Assembly: GCF_028548475.1 (NCBI RefSeq) | Contig: NZ_JAQQLE010000008.1 | Span: forward strand, 113,278-177,277 | From: Vogesella margarita | GTDB lineage: Bacteria > Pseudomonadota > Gammaproteobacteria > Burkholderiales > Chromobacteriaceae | Direction of reading: 5' to 3' | DNA length: 64,000 nt | Shown here: in pieces, positions 1-11,545 of the stretch | How positions within the stretch are numbered: position 1 is the stretch's first letter | How the letters are laid out: the number at the start of each line of letters is the position of its first letter | Translations under genes and position numbers: made by a program | Notes under the pieces: model-generated | The model's database searches: none | What the model was told of the DNA's origin: nothing | The model's input: the letters and a program-made list of their open reading frames with translations, nothing else

Positions 1-1067
1 GGTTCGACATCCGCATGGCCGATGAAGACATCGCCAAGCAGCTGGAACTGATCAAGGAAAGTCTGGCGCAGAAGCGTGAAGAATTCGACCTCAAGTTCGA
101 AGACAAGAAGCGCAAGCTGACCCAGGGCGACGAACTGCCGCCTGGCGTGCAGAAGATGGTCAAGGTCTACATCGCCGTGAAGCGCCGTCTGCAGGCCGGT
201 GACAAGATGGCCGGTCGTCACGGTAACAAGGGTGTGGTATCGCGCATCCTGCCGGTGGAAGACATGCCGTACATGGCCGACGGTCGTCCGGTCGACATCG
301 TGCTGAACCCGCTGGGCGTTCCGTCGCGTATGAACATCGGTCAGATTCTGGAAGTGCATCTGGGCTGGGCGGCGAAGGGTATCGGCGAGCGTATCGACCG
401 CATGCTGAAGCAGCAGCAGGGCATCGGCGAGCTGCGTGCCTACCTGGAGCGCATCTACAACGATACCGGCAAGCAGGAATCGTTGGCGGAGATGTCGGAT
501 GACGAGATCCTGACCTTGGCGCAAAACCTGCGCAAGGGCATGCCGTTCGCGACGCCGGTATTCGACGGTGCGAAAGAATCCGAAATCATGCACATGCTGC
601 AACTGGCATACCCGGATGAAGACGAGCACACCGCGCAACTGGGCTTCAATGGCAGCAAGACGCAGATGACGCTGTACGATGGCCGCTCCGGCGAAGCCTT
701 CGACCGCCGCGTCACCGTCGGCGTGATGCACTACCTGAAGCTGCATCACTTGGTTGACGACAAGATGCACGCCCGTTCCACCGGTCCGTACTCGCTGGTT
801 ACCCAGCAGCCGCTGGGTGGTAAGGCGCAGTTCGGTGGCCAGCGTTTCGGTGAGATGGAAGTGTGGGCACTGGAAGCCTACGGCGCCGCCTACACGCTGC
901 AGGAAATGCTGACCGTGAAGTCGGACGATGTCACCGGCCGTACCAAGATTTACGAAAACATCGTCAAGGGCGAACACAAGATCGACGCCGGCATGCCGGA
1001 ATCCTTTAACGTACTCGTTAAAGAAATCCGCTCGCTGGGCCTGGATATCGACCTGGAACGTTATTAA
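1..1067 (+). CDS. rpoB: RNA polymerase beta subunit, C-terminal part
   Basis: Open at the left edge; the reading frame enters at base 3, so about 354 C-terminal residues of a protein usually near 1,390 residues are present. The segment [13 protein letters not shown] carries active-site lysines of the beta subunit that contact the incoming nucleotide and RNA. It is followed by the conserved [24 protein letters not shown] block and a C-terminus ending in GLDIDLERY, which docks on beta-prime. The gene is followed after 58 bases by rpoC. No frameshift is seen. Identification is certain; only the start lies outside the window. Confidence 0.98.
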   Translation, partial: FDIRMADEDIAKQLELIKESLAQKREEFDLKFEDKKRKLTQGDELPPGVQKMVKVYIAVKRRLQAGDKMAGRHGNKGVVSRILPVEDMPYMADGRPVDIVLNPLGVPSRMNIGQILEVHLGWAAKGIGERIDRMLKQQQGIGELRAYLERIYNDTGKQESLAEMSDDEILTLAQNLRKGMPFATPVFDGAKESEIMHMLQLAYPDEDEHTAQLGFNGSKTQMTLYDGRSGEAFDRRVTVGVMHYLKLHHLVDDKMHARSTGPYSLVTQQPLGGKAQFGGQRFGEMEVWALEAYGAAYTLQEMLTVKSDDVTGRTKIYENIVKGEHKIDAGMPESFNVLVKEIRSLGLDIDLERY

Positions 1068-1080
1068 TTAGGCAAGGTTG

Positions 1081-1104
1081 CCTGCGGCCAACGTTGGCCG
1101 CAGG
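1081..1104. repeat. Perfect 24-bp palindrome between rpoB and rpoC, built from two TTGGCCGCA repeats
   Basis: Two copies of TTGGCCGCA in opposite orientation form TGCGGCCAACGTTGGCCGCA, extended by CC and GG at the ends. No T-run follows and rpoC must be expressed, so it is unlikely to be a terminator. It is one of several head-to-head pairs of the repeat that occurs throughout the window. Confidence 0.9.
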
Positions 1105-1125
1105 CTCCTCCTGAATGGAGACGCA

Positions 1126-4100
1126 ATGAAAGCTCTGCTCGATCTCTTTAAGCAAGTTACGCAAGAAGAAGAGTTTGATGCGATTAAGATCGGCATCGCC
1201 TCCCCGGACAAGATCCGTTCCTGGTCGTTCGGTGAAGTCAAGAAACCGGAAACCATCAACTACCGGACATTCAAGCCGGAGCGTGATGGCCTGTTCTGCG
1301 CCCGTATTTTCGGGCCGGTAAAAGACTACGAGTGCCTGTGCGGCAAGTACAAGCGCCTGAAGCATCGCGGCGTGATCTGCGAGAAGTGCGGCGTTGAAGT
1401 TACCCTGTCCAAGGTGCGTCGCGAGCGCATGGGCCATATCGAACTGGCGTCGCCGGTTGCGCATATCTGGTTCCTGAAGTCGCTGCCATCCCGTCTGGGC
1501 ATGGTGCTGGACATGACCCTGCGCGATATCGAACGCGTACTGTACTTCGAAGCCTTCGTGGTAACCGAGCCTGGCCTGACCAGCCTGCAGCCACGTCAGC
1601 TGCTGACCGAGGAAGACTACCTCGACAAGCTGGACGAGTACGGTGAAGAATTCGTCGCCCTGATGGGTGCCGAGGCCGTTCGCGAACTGCTCAAGCGTCT
1701 GGACCTGACTTCCGAAGTCGAAACCCTGCGCAGCGAGCTGCAATCCACTAGCTCCGATACCAAGATCAAGAAGATCGCCAAGCGCCTGAAGGTGCTGGAG
1801 GCATTCCAGCGTTCCGGCATGAAGCCGGAATGGATGATCATGGAAGTGCTGCCGGTGCTGCCGCCGGAGCTGCGTCCGCTGGTACCGCTGGACGGTGGCC
1901 GCTTCGCGACCTCCGACCTGAACGACCTGTACCGCCGCGTCATCAACCGTAACAACCGTCTGAAGCGCCTGCTGGAACTGCGTGCACCGGACATCATTGT
2001 GCGCAACGAGAAGCGCATGCTGCAGGAATCGGTTGACTCGCTGCTGGATAACGGCCGTCGTGGCAAGGCGATGACCGGTGCCAACAAGCGTCCACTGAAG
2101 TCGCTGGCCGACATGATCAAGGGCAAGGGCGGTCGTTTCCGTCAGAACTTGCTGGGTAAGCGCGTCGACTACTCCGGTCGTTCCGTGATTACCGTGGGCC
2201 CGACCCTGCGTCTGCACCAGTGCGGTCTGCCGAAGAAAATGGCGCTGGAACTGTTCAAACCGTTCATCTTCCACAAGCTGGAAGTGCTGGGCCTGGCTTC
2301 CACCATCAAGGCGGCCAAGAAGCTGGTCGAGCAGGAAGTGCCGGAAGTATGGGACATCCTGGAAGACGTGATCCGCGAACATCCGGTCCTGCTGAACCGT
2401 GCACCAACGCTGCACCGTCTGGGTATCCAGGCGTTCGAACCGCTGCTGATCGAAGGCAAGGCCATTCAGCTGCATCCGCTGGTCTGCGCGGCATTCAACG
2501 CCGACTTCGACGGTGACCAGATGGCCGTCCACGTGCCGCTGTCGCTGGAGGCGCAGATGGAAGCCCGCACCCTGATGCTGGCCACCAACAACGTGCTGTC
2601 GCCAGCCAACGGCGAGCCGATCATCGTGCCGTCGCAGGATATCGTGCTGGGTCTGTACTACATGACCCGCGACAAGGTAAACGGCAAGAACGAAGGCATG
2701 GTCTTCGCCGACACCTCCGAAGTGCATCGTGCCTACGAGACGCGTCAGGTTGAACTGGCTACCCGTATCACCGTGCGCCTGAAGGAATGGGTCAAGGACG
2801 AGCAGGGCGAGTTCCAGCCGGTGATCAAGCGCTACGACACCACCGTTGGCCGCGCCATCCTGTCGGAGATCCTGCCTAAGGGTCTGCCGTTCGAGTACAT
2901 CAACAAGGCGCTGAAGAAGAAGGAAATCTCGCGCCTGATCAACGGCTCGTTCCGTCGTTGCGGCATCCGCGACACCGTGATCTTTGCCGACCAGCTGATG
3001 TACACCGGTTTTGCCTACTCCACCCGTGGCGGCATCTCGATTTGCGTCGACGACATGCTGATCCCGGTGAAGAAGACCGAACTGCTGGGCGAAGCCAACA
3101 AGGAAGTCAAAGAGATCGAAGAGCAGTATCGTCAGGGTCTGGTGACCCAGGGCGAACGCTACAACAAGGTAGTCGACATCTGGGGTCGCACCGGCGACAA
3201 GATCGCCAAGGCGATGATGGACGGTCTGTCCACGCAGAAAGTCATCGACCGCGAAGGCAAGGAAGTCGATCAGGAATCGTTCAACTCGATTTACATGATG
3301 GCCGACTCCGGTGCCCGTGGTTCCGCGGCACAGATCAAGCAGCTGGCCGGTATGCGTGGCCTGATGGCGAAACCGGACGGCTCGATTATCGAAACGCCGA
3401 TTACCGCCAACTTCCGCGAAGGCCTGACGGTTCTGCAGTACTTCATTTCGACGCACGGTGCCCGTAAGGGTCTGGCTGATACCGCACTGAAGACCGCGAA
3501 CTCCGGTTACCTGACCCGTCGTCTGGTCGACGTGACCCAGGATCTGGTGGTGATCGAGGACGATTGCGGCACCAGCAACGGTTTCGCGATGAAGGCTGTG
3601 GTACAGGGCGGTGACGTGATCGAACCGCTGCGCGACCGTATCCTGGGCCGCGTAACAGCGACCGACGTGGTGGATCCGTCCAGCAACGAGACAGTGATCG
3701 AAGCCGGCACCCTGCTGGATGAAAGCCTGATCGAGCTGATCGACAGCCTCGGCATCGACGAAGTCAAGGTTCGTACCGCCATCACTTGCGACACCCGCTA
3801 CGGTCTGTGCGCACAGTGCTACGGTCGCGACCTGGCGCGCGGCAAGCGCGTCAACGCCGGTGAGGCAGTCGGCGTGATCGCGGCCCAGTCGATTGGTGAG
3901 CCGGGTACCCAGCTGACCATGCGTACCTTCCACATCGGTGGTGCGGCGTCGCGAAATGCCGCTGCCAGCCAGGTAGAAGGTAAGTCCAACGGTACCGTAC
4001 GCTTCAACAGCCAGATGCGTTACGTGGCCAATAGCAAGGGCGAGCTGATTGTGATCACTCGTTCCGGCGAAGTGGTGATCCACGACGACGTTGGCCGCGA

Positions 4101-5319
4101 GCGCGAGCGTCACAAGGTGCCGTACGGCGCCACCCTGATGGTGACCGACGGTCTGACCATCAAGGCCGGTGCAGTGCTGGCAACGTGGGACCCGCACACT
4201 CGTCCGATCATCACCGAGTACGCTGGTCGCGTGAAGTTCGAGAACGTGGAAGAGGGCGCCACCGTAGCCAAGCAGACCGACGAAGTCACCGGCCTGTCGA
4301 CCCTGGTGGTGATCGACTCCAAGCGTCGTGCAACCGCACAGTCGAAGATGCTGCGTCCGCTGGTGAAACTGCTGGACGACAACGGTAATGAAGTGAAACT
4401 GGCCGGTTCCGATGCTTCGGTATCGATCACCTTCCAGGTTGGCGCGATCATTACCGTGCGCGACGGTCAGGAAGTGGGCAAGGGTGAGGTGCTGGCGCGT
4501 ATTCCTCAGGAATCGTCCAAGACCCGTGACATTACCGGTGGTCTGCCGCGTGTGGCCGAGCTGTTCGAAGCCCGTTCGCCGAAAGATGCCGGCATGCTGG
4601 CCGAGGTGACCGGTACCGTTTCCTTCGGTAAGGACACCAAGGGCAAGCAACGCCTGATCATCACCGATCTGGACGGCTACGCACACGAAAGCCTGATCCC
4701 GAAAGACAAGCACGTACTGGTGCACGATGGTCAAGTCGTGAACCGCGGTGAAGTGATTGTTGACGGTCCGGTGGATCCGCACGACATCCTGCGTCTGCAG
4801 GGTATCGAGGCACTGGCGCGCTACATCAGCCAGGAAGTGCAGGAAGTTTACCGTCTGCAGGGCGTGAAGATTAACGACAAGCACATCGAGGTGATCGTTC
4901 GCCAGATGCTGCGTCGCGTAATCATCACCGACAACGGCGATACCGATTTCATCATCGGTGAGCAGGTCGAGCGTGCCGAAGTGCTGGAAACCAACGACAA
5001 CATGATTGCCGATGGCAAGATGCCGGCCCAGTACGACAACGTACTGCTGGGTATCACCAAGGCATCGCTGTCGACGGATTCCTTCATCTCCGCAGCCTCG
5101 TTCCAGGAAACCACTCGTGTACTGACCGAAGCGGCGATCATGGGCAAGAAGGATGATCTGCGCGGCCTGAAGGAAAACGTGATCGTGGGTCGCCTGATTC
5201 CTGCCGGTACCGGTCTGGCCTACCATCGCAACCGTCGTCGCCTGAGCGAGAACGGTGACGCGACGACCGAATCGTCGGCACTGGAATCCGAGATCGAAGT
5301 TAGCGACAACCAGCTGTAA
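1126..5319 (+). CDS. rpoC: RNA polymerase beta-prime subunit
   Basis: Catalytic subunit of RNA polymerase, 1,397 residues. The Mg-binding signature NADFDGD falls at residues 458-464, the same numbering as in E. coli. The first zinc site is visible as C70, C72, C85 and C88 (ECLCGKYK...CEKC), and the second in the [11 protein letters not shown] segment with an upstream cysteine near DDCGTSNG. The start is the ATG at 1126 ([10 protein letters not shown]), preceded by TGGAG. A longer in-frame extension to 1078 would run through the palindrome and has no homology. Co-transcribed with rpoB and followed by a strong terminator. Confidence 0.98.
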   Translation: MKALLDLFKQVTQEEEFDAIKIGIASPDKIRSWSFGEVKKPETINYRTFKPERDGLFCARIFGPVKDYECLCGKYKRLKHRGVICEKCGVEVTLSKVRRERMGHIELASPVAHIWFLKSLPSRLGMVLDMTLRDIERVLYFEAFVVTEPGLTSLQPRQLLTEEDYLDKLDEYGEEFVALMGAEAVRELLKRLDLTSEVETLRSELQSTSSDTKIKKIAKRLKVLEAFQRSGMKPEWMIMEVLPVLPPELRPLVPLDGGRFATSDLNDLYRRVINRNNRLKRLLELRAPDIIVRNEKRMLQESVDSLLDNGRRGKAMTGANKRPLKSLADMIKGKGGRFRQNLLGKRVDYSGRSVITVGPTLRLHQCGLPKKMALELFKPFIFHKLEVLGLASTIKAAKKLVEQEVPEVWDILEDVIREHPVLLNRAPTLHRLGIQAFEPLLIEGKAIQLHPLVCAAFNADFDGDQMAVHVPLSLEAQMEARTLMLATNNVLSPANGEPIIVPSQDIVLGLYYMTRDKVNGKNEGMVFADTSEVHRAYETRQVELATRITVRLKEWVKDEQGEFQPVIKRYDTTVGRAILSEILPKGLPFEYINKALKKKEISRLINGSFRRCGIRDTVIFADQLMYTGFAYSTRGGISICVDDMLIPVKKTELLGEANKEVKEIEEQYRQGLVTQGERYNKVVDIWGRTGDKIAKAMMDGLSTQKVIDREGKEVDQESFNSIYMMADSGARGSAAQIKQLAGMRGLMAKPDGSIIETPITANFREGLTVLQYFISTHGARKGLADTALKTANSGYLTRRLVDVTQDLVVIEDDCGTSNGFAMKAVVQGGDVIEPLRDRILGRVTATDVVDPSSNETVIEAGTLLDESLIELIDSLGIDEVKVRTAITCDTRYGLCAQCYGRDLARGKRVNAGEAVGVIAAQSIGEPGTQLTMRTFHIGGAASRNAAASQVEGKSNGTVRFNSQMRYVANSKGELIVITRSGEVVIHDDVGRERERHKVPYGATLMVTDGLTIKAGAVLATWDPHTRPIITEYAGRVKFENVEEGATVAKQTDEVTGLSTLVVIDSKRRATAQSKMLRPLVKLLDDNGNEVKLAGSDASVSITFQVGAIITVRDGQEVGKGEVLARIPQESSKTRDITGGLPRVAELFEARSPKDAGMLAEVTGTVSFGKDTKGKQRLIITDLDGYAHESLIPKDKHVLVHDGQVVNRGEVIVDGPVDPHDILRLQGIEALARYISQEVQEVYRLQGVKINDKHIEVIVRQMLRRVIITDNGDTDFIIGEQVERAEVLETNDNMIADGKMPAQYDNVLLGITKASLSTDSFISAASFQETTRVLTEAAIMGKKDDLRGLKENVIVGRLIPAGTGLAYHRNRRRLSENGDATTESSALESEIEVSDNQL

Positions 5320-5337
5320 TTAGCCGGTTTTGCAAAA

Positions 5338-5383
5338 AACGCTGCACATTCAATGGTTAACATTGGGTGTGCAGCGTTATTTT
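5338..5383 (+). terminator. Rho-independent terminator after rpoC
   Basis: AACGCTGCACA pairs with TGTGCAGCGTT, with further pairing towards a GTTAA loop, followed by ATTTTATT. It closes the rpoBC transcription unit. The rpsL promoter begins immediately downstream, its -35 box touching the T-run. Confidence 0.85.
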
Positions 5384-5384
5384 A

Positions 5385-5413
5385 TTGACGCTGGCAGTTG
5401 ACCAAAATATAAT
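5385..5413 (+). promoter_or_regulatory. Sigma70 promoter for the rpsL (str) operon
   Basis: TTGACG at 5385-5390 and a consensus TATAAT at 5408-5413 are separated by exactly 17 bases. Initiation would fall near 5420, about 50 bases before rpsL. Together with the terminator just upstream it separates rpoBC from the ribosomal genes. Confidence 0.8.
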
Positions 5414-5470
5414 CCACGATCTTCTCGGTGGTATGGTGCCGCCGAAAGATTCAATTAGGAACTGATAGTA

Positions 5471-5842
5471 ATGCCAACCATTAACCAACTCGTTCGTAAA
5501 GGCCGTGCCCCGGTTGTTTCGAAGAGCAAGGTGCCAGCACTGGAGGCCTGCCCGCAGAAACGTGGCGTATGCACCCGTGTTTACACCACTACCCCTAAGA
5601 AGCCGAACTCCGCTCTGCGTAAAGTATGCAAGGTTCGTCTGACCAACGGTTTCGAAGTGATTTCGTACATCGGCGGTGAAGGCCACAACCTGCAAGAACA
5701 CTCGGTCGTGCTGATCCGTGGCGGTCGTGTAAAAGACTTGCCAGGTGTGCGTTACCACACCGTTCGCGGCTCCCTGGATACTGCTGGCGTTAAAGACCGT
5801 AAGCAGGCTCGTTCCAAGTACGGTGCCAAGCGTCCTAAGTAA
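5471..5842 (+). CDS. rpsL: 30S ribosomal protein S12
   Basis: Full-length 123-residue S12, a decoding-centre protein of the small subunit. The [18 protein letters not shown] block has K43, and [13 protein letters not shown] has K88; these are the two classic streptomycin positions and both carry the sensitive (wild-type) lysine. D89 is the position methylthiolated by RimO in other bacteria. AGGA stands about ten bases before the ATG. First gene of the str operon, ahead of rpsG, fusA and tuf. Confidence 0.98.
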   Translation: MPTINQLVRKGRAPVVSKSKVPALEACPQKRGVCTRVYTTTPKKPNSALRKVCKVRLTNGFEVISYIGGEGHNLQEHSVVLIRGGRVKDLPGVRYHTVRGSLDTAGVKDRKQARSKYGAKRPK

Positions 5843-5946
5843 TTGTTACTTGGGTCGTCAGCGGCAGCATTTGCTGTCGAGTAAGTGGCTGCTCCATTGA
5901 GTAGTCGCGAGCATGAAGCTCAACTGAATAGATTGAAGGAATTGAA

Positions 5947-6417
5947 ATGCCAAGACGCAGAGAAGTCCCGAAGCGCGATGTCCTGCCGGATCCGAAGTTT
6001 GGTAGCCAGGATCTGTCCAAGTTCATGAACGTTGTGATGATCGACGGCAAGAAGTCGGTTGCCGAACGCATCATCTACGGCGCCCTCGAGCAAATCGAGA
6101 AGAAGAGCGGCAAGAACGCTCTTGAAGTATTCAATACTGCACTGACTAACGCCAAGCCGGTTGTTGAAGTTAAGAGCCGTCGCGTTGGTGGTGCAAACTA
6201 TCAAGTTCCTGTTGAAGTACGTCCATCCCGCCGTATGGCCCTGGCAATGCGCTGGTTGCGCGATGCCGCACGCAAACGTGGCGAGAAGTCCATGGATCTG
6301 CGTCTGGCTGGCGAGCTGATGGATGCGGCTGAAGGCCGCGGCGGCGCCATGAAGAAGCGCGATGAAGTGCATCGTATGGCTGAAGCCAACAAAGCATTCT
6401 CCCACTTCCGCTTCTAA
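5947..6417 (+). CDS. rpsG: 30S ribosomal protein S7
   Basis: 156-residue S7, which nucleates assembly of the 30S head and contacts E-site tRNA. It starts [10 protein letters not shown] and contains the conserved [19 protein letters not shown] segment. GAAGGA precedes the ATG. The 104-base spacer after rpsL shows no clear terminator. In E. coli S7 is the translational regulator of the str operon; whether the rpsL-rpsG spacer carries an S7 site here is not evident by eye. Confidence 0.98.
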   Translation: MPRRREVPKRDVLPDPKFGSQDLSKFMNVVMIDGKKSVAERIIYGALEQIEKKSGKNALEVFNTALTNAKPVVEVKSRRVGGANYQVPVEVRPSRRMALAMRWLRDAARKRGEKSMDLRLAGELMDAAEGRGGAMKKRDEVHRMAEANKAFSHFRF

Positions 6418-6444
6418 TACTCATCCTGCGAAAGGATTCTGGCC

Positions 6445-8544
6445 GTGGCTAGAAAAACTCCTATTGAACGGTACCGTAACATCGGTATCTCGGCGCATAT
6501 TGATGCGGGTAAAACCACCACTACAGAACGTATTCTGTTCTATACCGGTGTGAACCACAAAATCGGTGAAGTGCATGATGGCGCGGCCACCATGGACTGG
6601 ATGGAGCAGGAGCAGGAACGCGGTATCACCATTACCTCGGCTGCGACTACCACCTACTGGAAGGGCATGGCTCTCCAGTTCCCGGAGCACCACTTCAACA
6701 TCATCGACACCCCGGGTCACGTGGACTTTACCATTGAGGTAGAGCGTTCCATGCGTGTTCTGGACGGTGCGGTAATGGTTTACTGCGCGGTGGGTGGTGT
6801 ACAGCCTCAGTCCGAGACTGTATGGCGCCAGGCCAACAAGTACAAAGTGCCACGCATTGCCTTCGTGAACAAGATGGACCGTCAGGGTGCCAACTTCTTC
6901 CGTGCCGTAGAACAGGTGAAAACCCGTCTGCGCGGCAATCCGGTGCCTATCGTGGTGCCTATCGGTGCCGAAGAAGGCTTTACCGGTGTGGTCGACCTGC
7001 TGAAGATGAAAGCCATCATCTGGGACGAAGCTTCCCAGGGTATGAAGTTCGAATACGGCGACATCCCGGCTGATCTGGTAGCGGTTGCTGAAGAGTGGCG
7101 CGAGAAGATGGTTGAAGCGGCGGCGGAAGTCGACGAAGACACCATGAACAAGTACCTGGAAGGCGAAGCGCTGAGCGAAGAAGAAATCGTTCACGGCCTG
7201 CGTCAGCGTACCCTGCGTTGCGAAATCCAGCCGATGCTGTGCGGTTCCGCGTTCAAGAACAAGGGTGTTCAGCGCATGCTGGACGCGGTTGTTGAGCTGC
7301 TGCCTAGCCCGCTGGACGTGCCACCGGTTCCGGGTGAACTGGACGACGGTACTCCAACCACTCGCGAAGCTTCCGACACTGCCCCATTCTCTGCGCTGGC
7401 GTTCAAGCTGATGAACGACCCGTACGTTGGTCAGCTGACGTTCTTCCGTGTGTACTCCGGTGTGGTTAACTCCGGTGACACCGTGCTGAACTCGGTCAAG
7501 GGCAAGAAAGAGCGTATGGGCCGTATCGTGCAGATGCACGCCAACGACCGTAAGGAAATCACTGAAGTTCGTGCCGGCGACATCGCTGCCGGTATCGGTC
7601 TGAAGGAAGTGACTACCGGTGAAACCCTGTGCGCCCTCGATGCTCCTCTGATCCTGGAACGCATGGAATTCCCGGAACCGGTGATTCACGTTGCCGTTGA
7701 GCCAAAAACCAAGGCTGACCAAGAGAAGATGGGCGTTGCCCTGAACCGCCTGGCCAAGGAAGACCCGTCGTTCCGCGTGCGTACCGACGAAGAATCCGGT
7801 CAGACCATCATTTCCGGTATGGGTGAACTGCACCTGGAGATTCTGGTTGACCGCATGAAGCGCGAATTTGGTGTGGAAGCCAACGTTGGCGCGCCGCAGG
7901 TTGCCTACCGCGAAACCATCACCAAGACCGTTACTGACGTGCAAGGTAAGCATGCCAAGCAGTCCGGTGGTAAGGGTCAGTACGGTGATTGTACGATCAC
8001 TCTGGAGCCGTCCGGCGAAGGCGAAGGCTACAAGTTCATCGACGAGATCAAGGGTGGTGTGATTCCTCGCGAATTCATTCCTTCGGTTGACAAGGGTATC
8101 CGTAACTCGCTGAATAACGGTATTCTGGCGGGCTTCCCGGTAGTCGACGTAACTGTGCGTCTGACTTTCGGTTCCTACCACGATGTCGACTCGTCGCAGA
8201 TCGCCTTTGAACTGGCCGGTTCCATCGCCTTCAAGGAAGCCATGCGTCGCGCCGGTCCTTGCATCCTCGAGCCGATGATGGCCGTGGAAGTCGAGACTCC
8301 GGAAGAGTACATGGGTGACGTGATGGGTGACCTGAACCGTCGTCGCGGTATCGTTCAGGGTATGGACGATGATGGTCTGGGTGGAAAGAAGATCAAGGCC
8401 GAAGTTCCGCTGGCCGAGATGTTCGGTTACTCCACTGACCTGCGTTCCGCAACCCAGGGTCGTGCAACCTACTCGATGGAGTTCAAGCACTACTCTGAAG
8501 CTCCTAAGCATGTTGCCGACGCAGTGATGACTGCTCGTAAGTAA
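6445..8544 (+). CDS. fusA: Elongation factor G
   Basis: 699-residue translocation GTPase. GTPase motifs are in order: AHIDAGKT at residues 17-24, the switch region with [12 protein letters not shown], and NKMD. The EF-G domain IV/V segments follow ([11 protein letters not shown]..., RRGIVQGM). The start is a GTG at 6445 giving [14 protein letters not shown], with AAAGGA about ten bases upstream. Standard str-operon position after rpsG; the spacer to tuf contains a perfect repeat palindrome. Confidence 0.98.
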   Translation: MARKTPIERYRNIGISAHIDAGKTTTTERILFYTGVNHKIGEVHDGAATMDWMEQEQERGITITSAATTTYWKGMALQFPEHHFNIIDTPGHVDFTIEVERSMRVLDGAVMVYCAVGGVQPQSETVWRQANKYKVPRIAFVNKMDRQGANFFRAVEQVKTRLRGNPVPIVVPIGAEEGFTGVVDLLKMKAIIWDEASQGMKFEYGDIPADLVAVAEEWREKMVEAAAEVDEDTMNKYLEGEALSEEEIVHGLRQRTLRCEIQPMLCGSAFKNKGVQRMLDAVVELLPSPLDVPPVPGELDDGTPTTREASDTAPFSALAFKLMNDPYVGQLTFFRVYSGVVNSGDTVLNSVKGKKERMGRIVQMHANDRKEITEVRAGDIAAGIGLKEVTTGETLCALDAPLILERMEFPEPVIHVAVEPKTKADQEKMGVALNRLAKEDPSFRVRTDEESGQTIISGMGELHLEILVDRMKREFGVEANVGAPQVAYRETITKTVTDVQGKHAKQSGGKGQYGDCTITLEPSGEGEGYKFIDEIKGGVIPREFIPSVDKGIRNSLNNGILAGFPVVDVTVRLTFGSYHDVDSSQIAFELAGSIAFKEAMRRAGPCILEPMMAVEVETPEEYMGDVMGDLNRRRGIVQGMDDDGLGGKKIKAEVPLAEMFGYSTDLRSATQGRATYSMEFKHYSEAPKHVADAVMTARK

Positions 8545-8553
8545 TTTGGCGCG

Positions 8554-8581
8554 CAAGGTTGGCCGCATGCGGCCAACCTTG
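8554..8581. repeat. Perfect 28-bp palindrome between fusA and tuf
   Basis: CAAGGTTGGCCGCA followed directly by its exact reverse complement: two long-form copies of the dispersed repeat placed head to head. The bases after it (gtaactgtttgttc) are not a clean T-run, so termination is doubtful. Its position inside an essential operon suggests tolerance or a role in RNA processing. Confidence 0.9.
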
Positions 8582-8616
8582 TAACTGTTTGTTCTTTATT
8601 TTAGGAATTTTGCAAA

Positions 8617-9807
8617 ATGGCAAAAGAAAAGTTTGCGCGGACCAAGCCGCACGTAAACGTTGGTACCATCGGTCACGTTGACCACGGTAAAACCACTCTG
8701 ACTGCAGCGATCACCACCATTCTGTCGAAGAAATTCGGCGGTGAAGCGAAAGATTACTCGCAGATCGACAGCGCGCCAGAAGAAAAAGCACGTGGTATCA
8801 CCATTAACACTGCTCACGTAGAGTACGAGACCGAAACTCGTCACTACGCTCACGTTGACTGCCCAGGTCACGCTGACTACGTGAAGAACATGATTACCGG
8901 TGCTGCGCAGATGGACGGCGCGATCCTGGTTTGCTCCGCAGCTGACGGCCCAATGCCGCAGACTCGCGAACACATCCTGCTGTCCCGTCAGGTTGGCGTT
9001 CCGTACATCATCGTCTTCCTGAACAAGGCTGACCTGGTTGACGACGCTGAGCTGCTGGAACTGGTTGAAATGGAAGTGCGTGACCTGCTGTCGTCCTACG
9101 ACTTCCCAGGCGATGACACTCCGATCATCACCGGTTCCGCTCGTCTGGCGCTGGAAGGCGACCAGTCCGAATACGGCGAGCCAGCAATCTTCCGTCTGGC
9201 CGACGCACTGGACAGCTACATCCCGACTCCGGAGCGTGCTGTTGACAAGCCGTTCCTGCTGCCAATCGAAGACGTATTCTCGATCTCCGGCCGTGGTACT
9301 GTTGTGACCGGTCGTGTAGAGCGCGGTATCGTTAAAGTTGGTGAAGAACTGGAAATCGTTGGCCTGAAGGCTACTGCCAAGACTACTTGCACCGGCGTGG
9401 AAATGTTCCGCAAGCTGCTGGACCAAGGTCAGGCTGGCGACAACGTAGGCGTGCTGCTGCGTGGTACCAAGCGTGAAGACGTTGAGCGTGGTCAGGTTCT
9501 GGTTAAGCCGGGCTCGATCAAGCCGCACACCACCTTCACCGGTTCGGTGTACGTTCTGTCCAAAGAAGAAGGTGGTCGTCACACTCCATTCTTTGCTAAC
9601 TACCGTCCACAGTTCTACTTCCGTACGACTGACGTGACTGGTGCGGTTAGCCTGCCAGAAGGCGTGGAAATGGTTATGCCAGGCGACAACGTGGAAATCA
9701 AGGTTGAGCTGATTGCTCCGATCGCGATGGAAGAAGGTCTGCGTTTCGCCATCCGTGAAGGTGGTCGCACCGTTGGTGCTGGCGTTGTTGCCAAAATCAT
9801 CGCCTAA
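8617..9807 (+). CDS. tuf: Elongation factor Tu
   Basis: 396-residue GTPase delivering aminoacyl-tRNA to the ribosome. GHVDHGKT lies at residues 19-26, DCPGHADY and NKAD follow, and domains 2 and 3 are complete to a C-terminal VVAKIIA. TAGGA stands upstream of the ATG. Many betaproteobacteria carry a second tuf next to tRNA genes and nusG; only one copy is in this window. Confidence 0.98.
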   Translation: MAKEKFARTKPHVNVGTIGHVDHGKTTLTAAITTILSKKFGGEAKDYSQIDSAPEEKARGITINTAHVEYETETRHYAHVDCPGHADYVKNMITGAAQMDGAILVCSAADGPMPQTREHILLSRQVGVPYIIVFLNKADLVDDAELLELVEMEVRDLLSSYDFPGDDTPIITGSARLALEGDQSEYGEPAIFRLADALDSYIPTPERAVDKPFLLPIEDVFSISGRGTVVTGRVERGIVKVGEELEIVGLKATAKTTCTGVEMFRKLLDQGQAGDNVGVLLRGTKREDVERGQVLVKPGSIKPHTTFTGSVYVLSKEEGGRHTPFFANYRPQFYFRTTDVTGAVSLPEGVEMVMPGDNVEIKVELIAPIAMEEGLRFAIREGGRTVGAGVVAKIIA

Positions 9808-9825
9808 TCGGAAGCCGAGAACGAT

Positions 9826-10137
9826 ATGCAAAGCCAAAAAATCCGTATCCGTCTGAAAGCTTTCGATTACAACCTGATCGACCGCTCCGCACAGGAAATC
9901 GTTGAAACTGCCAAGCGCACTGGTGCCGTTGTCAAGGGCCCGGTTCCGCTGCCGACCAAAATCGAGCGTTTCAACATCCTGCGTTCCCCGCACGTGAACA
10001 AGTCGTCCCGTGATCAGCTGGAAATCCGTACGCACCTGCGTCTGATGGACATCGTTGATCCGACCGACAAGACTGTCGATGCGCTGATGAAGCTGGACCT
10101 GCCAGCCGGTGTGGATGTAGAAATCAAGCTACAGTAA
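9826..10137 (+). CDS. rpsJ: 30S ribosomal protein S10 (NusE)
   Basis: 103-residue S10, which also pairs with NusB at boxA sequences during rRNA antitermination. It starts [21 protein letters not shown] and contains the conserved GPVPLPTK and [11 protein letters not shown] loop. It follows tuf by 18 bases and so appears attached to the str operon. A terminator-like hairpin separates it from rplC. Confidence 0.98.
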   Translation: MQSQKIRIRLKAFDYNLIDRSAQEIVETAKRTGAVVKGPVPLPTKIERFNILRSPHVNKSSRDQLEIRTHLRLMDIVDPTDKTVDALMKLDLPAGVDVEIKLQ

Positions 10138-10198
10138 CAGCACTATTTCATGCGCTGTGAGCTAAGTGCTTGCGGTTATTGAATTTTATTGTTACATT

Positions 10199-10234
10199 AG
10201 CGGACTCACCATTGTGGTGAGTCCGCTTTTCTTT
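10199..10234 (+). terminator. Terminator-like hairpin between rpsJ and rplC
   Basis: AGCGGACTCACC pairs perfectly with GGTGAGTCCGCT around an ATTGT loop, followed by TTTCTTTT. A weak promoter-like pair, TTGCGG at 10170-10175 and TACATT at 10193-10198 with a 17-base spacer, lies just upstream. Because rplC and following genes are essential, this is either an attenuator or a true end followed by an unrecognised promoter. Confidence 0.75.
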
Positions 10235-10280
10235 TGAGTAAGCCGGTCAATCGTAATCGGCGCCTGTAAAGGAAATAAAC

Positions 10281-10925
10281 ATGACTTTAGGTCTGGTCGG
10301 TCGCAAAGTCGGCATGACCCGCATTTTTGCTGAAGATGGTGCAACCATCCCGGTAACTGTGCTGGATATGTCCGCAAACCGCGTATCGCAAGTAAAGACT
10401 GCTGAAACTGATGGCTACACTGCCGTTCAGGTTGCAGCAGGTGTTCGCAAGGCAAATCGTGTAACCAAGGCTCAGGCCGGTCACTTTGCCAAAGCTGGCG
10501 TTGATGCCGCTCGCGTTATGCGCGAGTTCCCTCTGTCCGCAGAGGCTCTGGCATCGCTGAACGTTGGTGATGCCATCTCCGTCGAGATTTTCCAGGTTGG
10601 CCAATTGGTCGACGTAACTGGTACCTCGAAAGGTAAAGGCTTCTCCGGCGCCATCAAGCGTCACAACTTCAGTTCCAACCGCGCTTCGCACGGTAACTCT
10701 GTTTCTCACAACTCCGCCGGTTCCATCGGTCAGGCGCAAGATCCGGGTCGCGTTTTCCCGGGTAAGCGTATGGCTGGTCAGTACGGTAACGTCAAGAGCA
10801 CTATCCAGTGCCTGGAAGTTGTCCGTGTTGATGTGGAGCGTCAACTGCTTCTGGTTAAGGGTGCTGTACCTGGTGCCAAGAACGGTGATGTAGTGGTGCG
10901 TCCTAGCGTGAAGGCAGGTGCATGA
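10281..10925 (+). CDS. rplC: 50S ribosomal protein L3
   Basis: 214-residue L3, an early-assembling large-subunit protein whose loop reaches the peptidyl-transferase centre. It starts [16 protein letters not shown] and has the conserved loop [18 protein letters not shown], including the glutamine methylated by PrmB in E. coli. AAAGGA is upstream of the ATG. Its TGA overlaps the start of rplD, indicating translational coupling. Confidence 0.98.
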   Translation: MTLGLVGRKVGMTRIFAEDGATIPVTVLDMSANRVSQVKTAETDGYTAVQVAAGVRKANRVTKAQAGHFAKAGVDAARVMREFPLSAEALASLNVGDAISVEIFQVGQLVDVTGTSKGKGFSGAIKRHNFSSNRASHGNSVSHNSAGSIGQAQDPGRVFPGKRMAGQYGNVKSTIQCLEVVRVDVERQLLLVKGAVPGAKNGDVVVRPSVKAGA

Positions 10926-11545
10926 TGGAATTGAAAGTGATCAACGCCCAGGGCCAGCAAGTTGAAGCCCTGCAAGCCTCTGAAGCACTCTTCGCCCGTG
11001 ACTACAACGAAGCGCTGGTGCATCAGGTAGTAACTGCATTCTTGGCAAATGCGCGCAGTGGTAACCGTGCGCAGTTGACTCGTGCTGAAGTTAAACACTC
11101 CACCAAGAAGCCATTCCGCCAAAAAGGCACCGGTCGCGCTCGCGCCGGTATGACTTCCTCGCCACTGTGGCGTGGTGGTGGTCGTGCGTTCCCGAATTCG
11201 CCTGACGAAAACTTCACGCACAAGGTTAACCGTAAGCAATACCGTGCCGGTATGGCTACGATCCTGTCGCAGCTGGTACGTGACGAGCGTCTGATCGTCG
11301 TGGACAGCCTGACAGTTGAAACGCCAAAGACAAAGGAATTCGCCGCCAAGGTGAAATCCCTGGGTCTGGATCGTGCTCTGTTCATCACTGGCGAGCTCGA
11401 CGAGAACCTGTATCTGTCTTCCCGCAACTTGCCAAACGTCCTGGTGATTGAAGCTCAACAAGCTGATCCGTTCAGCCTTGTTCGTTTCAAGAAGGTTGTT
11501 ATCACCCGTGATGCCATCAAGCAACTCGAGGAGCAATGGGCATGA
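10925..11545 (+). CDS. rplD: 50S ribosomal protein L4
   Basis: About 206 residues from the ATG at 10925 ([10 protein letters not shown]), which overlaps the rplC stop as TGATG. An adjacent in-frame ATG at 10922 would add one methionine but sits closer to the AAGGCAGG ribosome-binding site than is usual. The [15 protein letters not shown] exit-tunnel loop is present. In E. coli L4 represses the S10 operon by attenuation, which makes the hairpin upstream of rplC interesting. Confidence 0.96.
   Translation: MELKVINAQGQQVEALQASEALFARDYNEALVHQVVTAFLANARSGNRAQLTRAEVKHSTKKPFRQKGTGRARAGMTSSPLWRGGGRAFPNSPDENFTHKVNRKQYRAGMATILSQLVRDERLIVVDSLTVETPKTKEFAAKVKSLGLDRALFITGELDENLYLSSRNLPNVLVIEAQQADPFSLVRFKKVVITRDAIKQLEEQWA

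Noticed and set aside
1081..1104. Reading the repeat palindromes as insertion-sequence or MITE ends
   Set aside because: Single copies lie inside intact genes without target duplications, and no transposase or element body is present.
1018..5226. A very long open frame antisense to rpoC
   Set aside because: It results from the codon bias of rpoC; the composition (H, Q, R, V rich) and lack of motifs show it is a shadow.
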